Assembly: GCA_963850255.1 (NCBI GenBank)
Contig: CAWKLL010000055.1
Coordinates: 14,162-78,161, forward strand
Length of the DNA stretch: 64,000 bases
Source of the DNA: J054 sp963850255
Lineage (GTDB): Bacteria; Pseudomonadota; Gammaproteobacteria; Steroidobacterales; GCA-2729495
Direction of reading: 5' to 3'
Shown: positions 60,051 to 64,000 of the stretch, one piece after another
Layout: every line of letters begins with the position of its first letter
Numbering within the stretch: position 1 is the stretch's first letter
Translations under genes and position numbers: made by a program
The notes under the pieces: generated by a model
Databases searched by the model: none
Told to the model about the DNA's origin: nothing
The model's input: the letters and a program-made list of their open reading frames with translations, nothing else

Positions 60051-61375
60051 ATCGATCAGCTGATCTCAACGGGCTGAAAATCGGCCCATACTGGATTCGC
60101 CCAGGCCTGTCCCGCGGCAACGTGGCTGCAGTGTTGTTCGCGTCATTTACCAGTATCGCGATGACGGTTTACCTGAGCCTGATTCAGCCCTACGTGATGA
60201 ACGAAATCGTTCAAATACCCGAGGCGCGTCAGGGCGCCCTGGCCGGTTCATTGATAGCCATGCAGGAAACCATCGCGGTGCTGCTGATGGGCTTCGTCGG
60301 CGCGCTGGCAGATCGGGTCGGGCGGCGCATCGTATTCACCGTCGGTTATTTACTGGTCGCAGCAGGTTATCTGCTTTATCCGCTGGCGACCACCGAAGCC
60401 GATCTCTATGTTTATCGTCTGCTATTCGCCGTTGGACTATCCGCGGTGCCGGTCATGCTGAGCATTACCGTTCAGGATACGCCGCAGGAGGTGTCGCGTG
60501 GTAAATGGGTTGCCACCAATAATATTTGCCAGGGCGTGGGGGTCCTGGTGCTGGCTACCGCCTTGCTGGGTCGCGGCCCGGAGTTTTTTCAATCGGCTGG
60601 TTTTGATCCGGTTATGGCCGGACGTCTATCGCTGTGGTCGGCCGCGGGTATCTGCGCTTTCGCCGCACTAGTGCTCTGGAACGGGCTACCCAAACCCCTG
60701 GCCGGTGCCGGTCATTCAGTGCGCCTGTTACCCCAGTTTCTGGCCGGGCTGCGCAGTGGTCGCGAAAACCCCAGACTGGCCGTCGCCTTTGCCTCGGCCT
60801 TTGTCAGTCGCGGTGACATGGTCATCGTCGGCACCTTTCTGACACTGTGGGTAACCCAGTTCGGCATCGAGCAAGGCATGGATACGGCAACAGCCAGCGG
60901 ACGCGCCTTTATGCTATTCGGCCTGGTGCAGGTTTCGGCGCTGATCTGGGCCGGCATTATGGGCACCCTGGTCGATCGACTGAATCGCATGACTTCATTG
61001 TGTATCGCGCTGGTTCTCGCCTGCGTGGGCTACTCGATGATGGGCTTGTTGCGCGACCCGCTAGGCCCGGCGGCTATCCCTTTCGCGGTGATGCTGGGCA
61101 TCGCTGAAGTCAGCCTGATTGTTGCCGGCGGCGCACTGCTCGGTCAGGAGGCACGTGAAAGCTTGCGTGGCGCAGTGGTCGGCGTTTTTAATCTGTGCGG
61201 CGCCGTGGGTATTGTGATTGTCAGCTCCGTGGGCGGCTATGTATTCGATAACTATGGCCGCTCGACACCCTTCGTGATTATGGGCGGCGTTAATGCAGCG
61301 CTGCTGGTGGTGGCTTTGTTTGTGCGCATGCGCGCAGGCGAACCCGAGCCGGTTCCGGCAGTCGAGATAGCCTGA
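60047..61375 (+). CDS. MFS transporter
   Basis: 442 residues from a TTG start that overlaps the dioxygenase stop (TTGA). About twelve membrane helices; motif A-like LMGFVGALADRVGRRIVF after helix 2, a second-half counterpart AGIMGTLVDRLNRMTSL, and an internal QDTPQEVSRGKWVATNNI loop. Probably takes up the substrate of the neighbouring dioxygenase, or exports a product. The substrate is not predictable from sequence alone. Confidence 0.83.
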   Translation: MNRSADLNGLKIGPYWIRPGLSRGNVAAVLFASFTSIAMTVYLSLIQPYVMNEIVQIPEARQGALAGSLIAMQETIAVLLMGFVGALADRVGRRIVFTVGYLLVAAGYLLYPLATTEADLYVYRLLFAVGLSAVPVMLSITVQDTPQEVSRGKWVATNNICQGVGVLVLATALLGRGPEFFQSAGFDPVMAGRLSLWSAAGICAFAALVLWNGLPKPLAGAGHSVRLLPQFLAGLRSGRENPRLAVAFASAFVSRGDMVIVGTFLTLWVTQFGIEQGMDTATASGRAFMLFGLVQVSALIWAGIMGTLVDRLNRMTSLCIALVLACVGYSMMGLLRDPLGPAAIPFAVMLGIAEVSLIVAGGALLGQEARESLRGAVVGVFNLCGAVGIVIVSSVGGYVFDNYGRSTPFVIMGGVNAALLVVALFVRMRAGEPEPVPAVEIA

Positions 61376-61452
61376 AAATAGCGCCAATAATTGCGAGCTT
61401 GCCTGGCCCCCCAACAGGCAAACCTTAACGAACCTCCATCGAGAGTCCGCAA

Positions 61453-62394
61453 ATGAAAATGAAAGCACTTGGCAACAGCGGACTGGAAGTTTCTTCCGTC
61501 GGTATTGGCTGCATGATGTTCGGCCCAATGTGCGACCAGGCACAAACCAATGAGATCGTGCAGACGGCTCTGGATGCGGGCGTCAATTTTTTTGATACTG
61601 CGGACATCTATGCAGGCACACATGGAAAATCCGAAGCCATGCTTGGCGCAGCCCTGGGTGCACGACGCTCTGAAGTCATCATCGGCACCAAGTTCGGCGC
61701 AGGCGGACGCGGCGCAGTCGAAAACGGTGGCTCACGCGACTACATACTGGCCGCCGTGGAAAAGAGTCTGGCGCTACTCAATACCGACTACATAGACCTC
61801 TATCAACACCATTTTCCCGACGCGGGTACGCCTGTAGAGGAAACACTACGTGCCCTGGAAGACCTGGTGCAGCAAGGCAAGGTGCGGCATATCGGCTGCT
61901 CCAACTACAGCGCGGAGTTGCTCAGCGAATCGGCAGACATCAGCAGCGACCAACAACTCAGTGCTTACTGCACTGCGCAGAATCGCTATAGCCTGCTCTA
62001 CCGGGACATCGAAAAAGACCTGATTCCCGTGGCTGCTGAACAGGGCGTCGGCATCCTGCCTTACTTCCCGCTGGAAAGCGGCCTGCTGACGGGCAAGTAC
62101 CGCAAGGATCAGCCGCTACCCGACGACAGTCGTTTCTCCAAGTGGGGCGGCGGCGGTGTATTCGTCTCAGATGAGCGCTGGAAAATTGTCGAGGGACTGG
62201 CTGACTATGGCGATAGCATAGGCCGCTCTGTGCTGGACCTGGCGATTGGCTGGCTGGCAGCTCAGACGACGGTTTCCAGCGTCATTGCCGGCGTTACCAA
62301 ACCCGGCCAGGTGGTATCAAACGTCGCCGCAGCCGGCTGGGATCCGGATGATTCGCAGCTGGCCGAGATCGCCCGTATTGCGGCGAGCGGATAA
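61453..62394 (+). CDS. Aldo/keto reductase
   Basis: 313 residues. The AKR catalytic tetrad is visible: Asp in NFFDTADIY, Tyr in the same motif, Lys in IIGTKFG and His in LYQHHFPD. Additional family landmarks are RHIGCSNYS, CTAQNRYSLLYRDIE, GILPYFPLESGLLTGKY and the NADPH-site region VSSVIAGVTKPGQV. Likely an NADPH-dependent carbonyl reductase of the YghZ/AKR-like group acting in the same pathway as the upstream dioxygenase. It converges on the TonB receptor gene with a 10-nt gap. Confidence 0.88.
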   Translation: MKMKALGNSGLEVSSVGIGCMMFGPMCDQAQTNEIVQTALDAGVNFFDTADIYAGTHGKSEAMLGAALGARRSEVIIGTKFGAGGRGAVENGGSRDYILAAVEKSLALLNTDYIDLYQHHFPDAGTPVEETLRALEDLVQQGKVRHIGCSNYSAELLSESADISSDQQLSAYCTAQNRYSLLYRDIEKDLIPVAAEQGVGILPYFPLESGLLTGKYRKDQPLPDDSRFSKWGGGGVFVSDERWKIVEGLADYGDSIGRSVLDLAIGWLAAQTTVSSVIAGVTKPGQVVSNVAAAGWDPDDSQLAEIARIAASG

Positions 62395-62404
62395 AATCAG
62401 CGGC

Positions 62405-64000
62405 CTAGAAGCCACCAACGCGATACTGAAACTCAATACCGAAGTGTCGCCCGCGCTGCGGATTCAGCGACCATAACTCGCCGTTCTCGCCATTCGGCCA
62501 GCTGCGATTGAAGTCGACGAAATTAAGCGCTGCGAGTGGTGTCGCGTCGTCCAGCAGGTTGTTCACGTAGCCGGTGAGCGTCCAGTTCTCACCCTCCACG
62601 CCCAGCCGCATATTCAGCAGGGTGCGACTGCCCAGCTTGTTGAAATTGGCAGCCTGCGTAAACCGTTCGGATTCATACACATAGTCACTGCGCAGGAAGG
62701 CTTCCAGCGTCGGGCTCACGGCAGCCGTAACGACCCCGCCGAATACCACCGAATGACGCGGCGCATTCGGTATTGTCTTGCCGGAAATGTCCGGGTTGCC
62801 GGTGGTTTTGCCCAGCAGGCCGTCTTCGCCCTCGGTAAATTCGCCATCCTGAAACCCGTAATTGGCAATCAGAAAAAAATTGTCGGTGACCACAAAATTG
62901 GACTCCCACTCCAGCCCGTAGATGCGAGACTTGCCCGCATTGCGCCGGAAAGTGGCAAACAGCGGTTGACCGGAAGCCGTATTCTGAATGCTGTCGACAG
63001 AAAAAATCGCCTGGTTACTCCAGTCGATATAGAACGCCGACAGATTGGCCGTGACGCGACGATCCAGCCAGCTGGTCTTGGTGCCCAGCTCGTAAGTCCA
63101 CTGCTCTTCTTCCTTAACGCGCTGCAATTCCCCGTTGTCCCGGCATTCCTGGGTGCCCTCGGGCAGCACATCGGAACGGAAACATTCGACGTTAAAGTCC
63201 GCTGGCTTATTGCCCTTGGCAGCCAACATATAAAACATCAGGTCTTCTGTCGGCGTATACCGCAGCGTTATACGCGGCGTAAACGCCTTGGTGCTTTGCT
63301 CATCGGTGGTCTGGTTACCGCCCAGAATAGATTTCCTGTCGTCAGCATAACGCGCCTCCAGCGACAAATTCAGCAGCTCGGAAATCTCAAAGTCCAGCGC
63401 ACCGAAGATCGCAAGATTTTCGGTCTTGGTCAGCGTCGGGCAAGAGAAATCTGCGAGGGTTATTTCACCGGTGCAGGGGTCTATAGCGCCAAACGCAGAC
63501 GGACGGACCGGTAAAGCTACGGATAGCGTTGTCACGCTCAGTTTCGAAATAGTAGACACCTAAACTGCCGCTAAGCCGGTTCTCCACCGGTGAGGACAAA
63601 CGAATTTCGTAAGACTGATCATCTTTGACTGCGACCTGCGTAAAGGCAAACAGATTCCACACGGGTCGCGCCTCGGTGTGATCGAGATCAAACACCTGGT
63701 TGAAATCATCGCGGTTATAGGCGGCGCCGTGCAGCAAGCTCCCAGTCTGCCAAATGCCTGCGTCAGGTTGAGCAGAAATCGATCCGTTTCACGTCGGGTT
63801 CCGGGCTCCGACGGCCGCGCAAAGCGCAACGGTGCCGGGTTGGTATTGAGCACCCCGCGCGCCTGCACGCCCTGTTTAAAGTCAGGAAGATTGACCCGGT
63901 TTTCCCATCCGGTGGCATCGAAAGTGCCACAGAAAGCGCCACCCGAACCTGTAGCTTCGGAGGTCGGGTCGTTGGGATCAGCTGGAATGGTTTCAAAGTA
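62405..64000 (-). CDS. TonB-dependent receptor, C-terminal part, two frame breaks, partial at window edge
   Basis: The minus strand encodes the beta-barrel of a TonB-dependent outer-membrane receptor: alternating beta strands (EISELLNLSLEARYADD, AFTPRITLRYTPTEDLMFY, QWTYELGTKTSWLDRRVTAN, NFVVTDNFFLIANYGFQDG, RTLLNMRLGVEGENWTLTGY) ending in HFGIEFQYRVGGF with the usual terminal aromatic. Reading from the edge inwards (DPNDPTSEATGSGGAF) the frame changes near 63,735 and again near 63,500; homologous text resumes each time (LLHGAAYNRDDFNQ; FGAIDPCTGEI). The plug and signal peptide lie outside the window. Loop pairs such as CTG...CPT may be disulfide-like. Likely imports the substrate handled by the neighbouring dioxygenase operon. 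Confidence 0.8.

Overview
The window reads as chromosomal DNA of a high-G+C, free-living Gram-negative bacterium, most likely a gammaproteobacterium. Signs are a giant LEPR-XLL surface protein, a TonB-dependent receptor, a VPLPA-CTERM protein, a Tat-exported propeller protein and an Opp-type ABC importer. No rRNA, tRNA, transposase, phage gene or CRISPR array was seen.

Region 1 (1-34,093, all minus strand) is one very large secretion/adhesion locus. A ~29.4 kb reading frame (33,737 down to 4,301, about 9,800 codons) starts with the LEPR-XLL signature. It then runs through an Asp-box beta-propeller, long repeated modules, an RTX-type calcium-binding array, a second propeller, tandem beta-helix units of ~2.76 kb, cadherin/VCBS-like domains, a thrombospondin-3-like stretch and two dockerin/EF-hand-like repeats. 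Downstream are a metzincin-like domain (HExxHxxGxxH), a DUF3467 protein, a periplasmic adaptor (HlyD type) fused to a GAF domain, and a PqqD-M50 membrane metalloprotease cut by the left edge. These look like dedicated partners for exporting or processing the giant protein. Its frame is interrupted by many single-base indels and one in-frame TAG.

Region 2 (34,094-43,162) is mixed. It holds a 4-hydroxybutyryl-CoA dehydratase/HpaB-family flavoenzyme (frameshifted near its N terminus), a DUF418 membrane protein, a DUF1838 protein, a GAF protein with a ruined GGDEF domain, and a DUF1838-like pseudogene with two in-frame stops. A lower-G+C patch follows, with a GH39-like lipoprotein and a VPLPA-CTERM protein.

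Region 3 (43,163-57,378) looks like a peptide/amide scavenging unit. After a TetA-like MFS pump, a tightly spaced plus-strand operon encodes a Tat-exported propeller protein, an M29 aminopeptidase, an M20 amidohydrolase, a beta-lactamase-fold hydrolase lacking its SxxK lysine, OppBCDF and a DUF1330 protein. Facing it is a minus-strand operon of GntR regulator, OppA-like binding protein and patatin phospholipase, with start and stop codons overlapping by 4 nt and a perfect palindrome upstream.

Region 4 (57,423-64,000) has a polytopic membrane protein divergent from a TetR-TauD dioxygenase-MFS-aldo/keto reductase operon, and a convergent TonB-dependent receptor cut by the right edge. This suggests uptake and oxidation of a small organic substrate.

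Single-base frame breaks also affect the AbfD-like gene, oppC, the TauD gene and the TonB receptor. Their similar density inside and outside the giant gene points to uncorrected indels in the assembly more than to decay of one locus. The DUF1838 remnant is the exception and looks like a true pseudogene.
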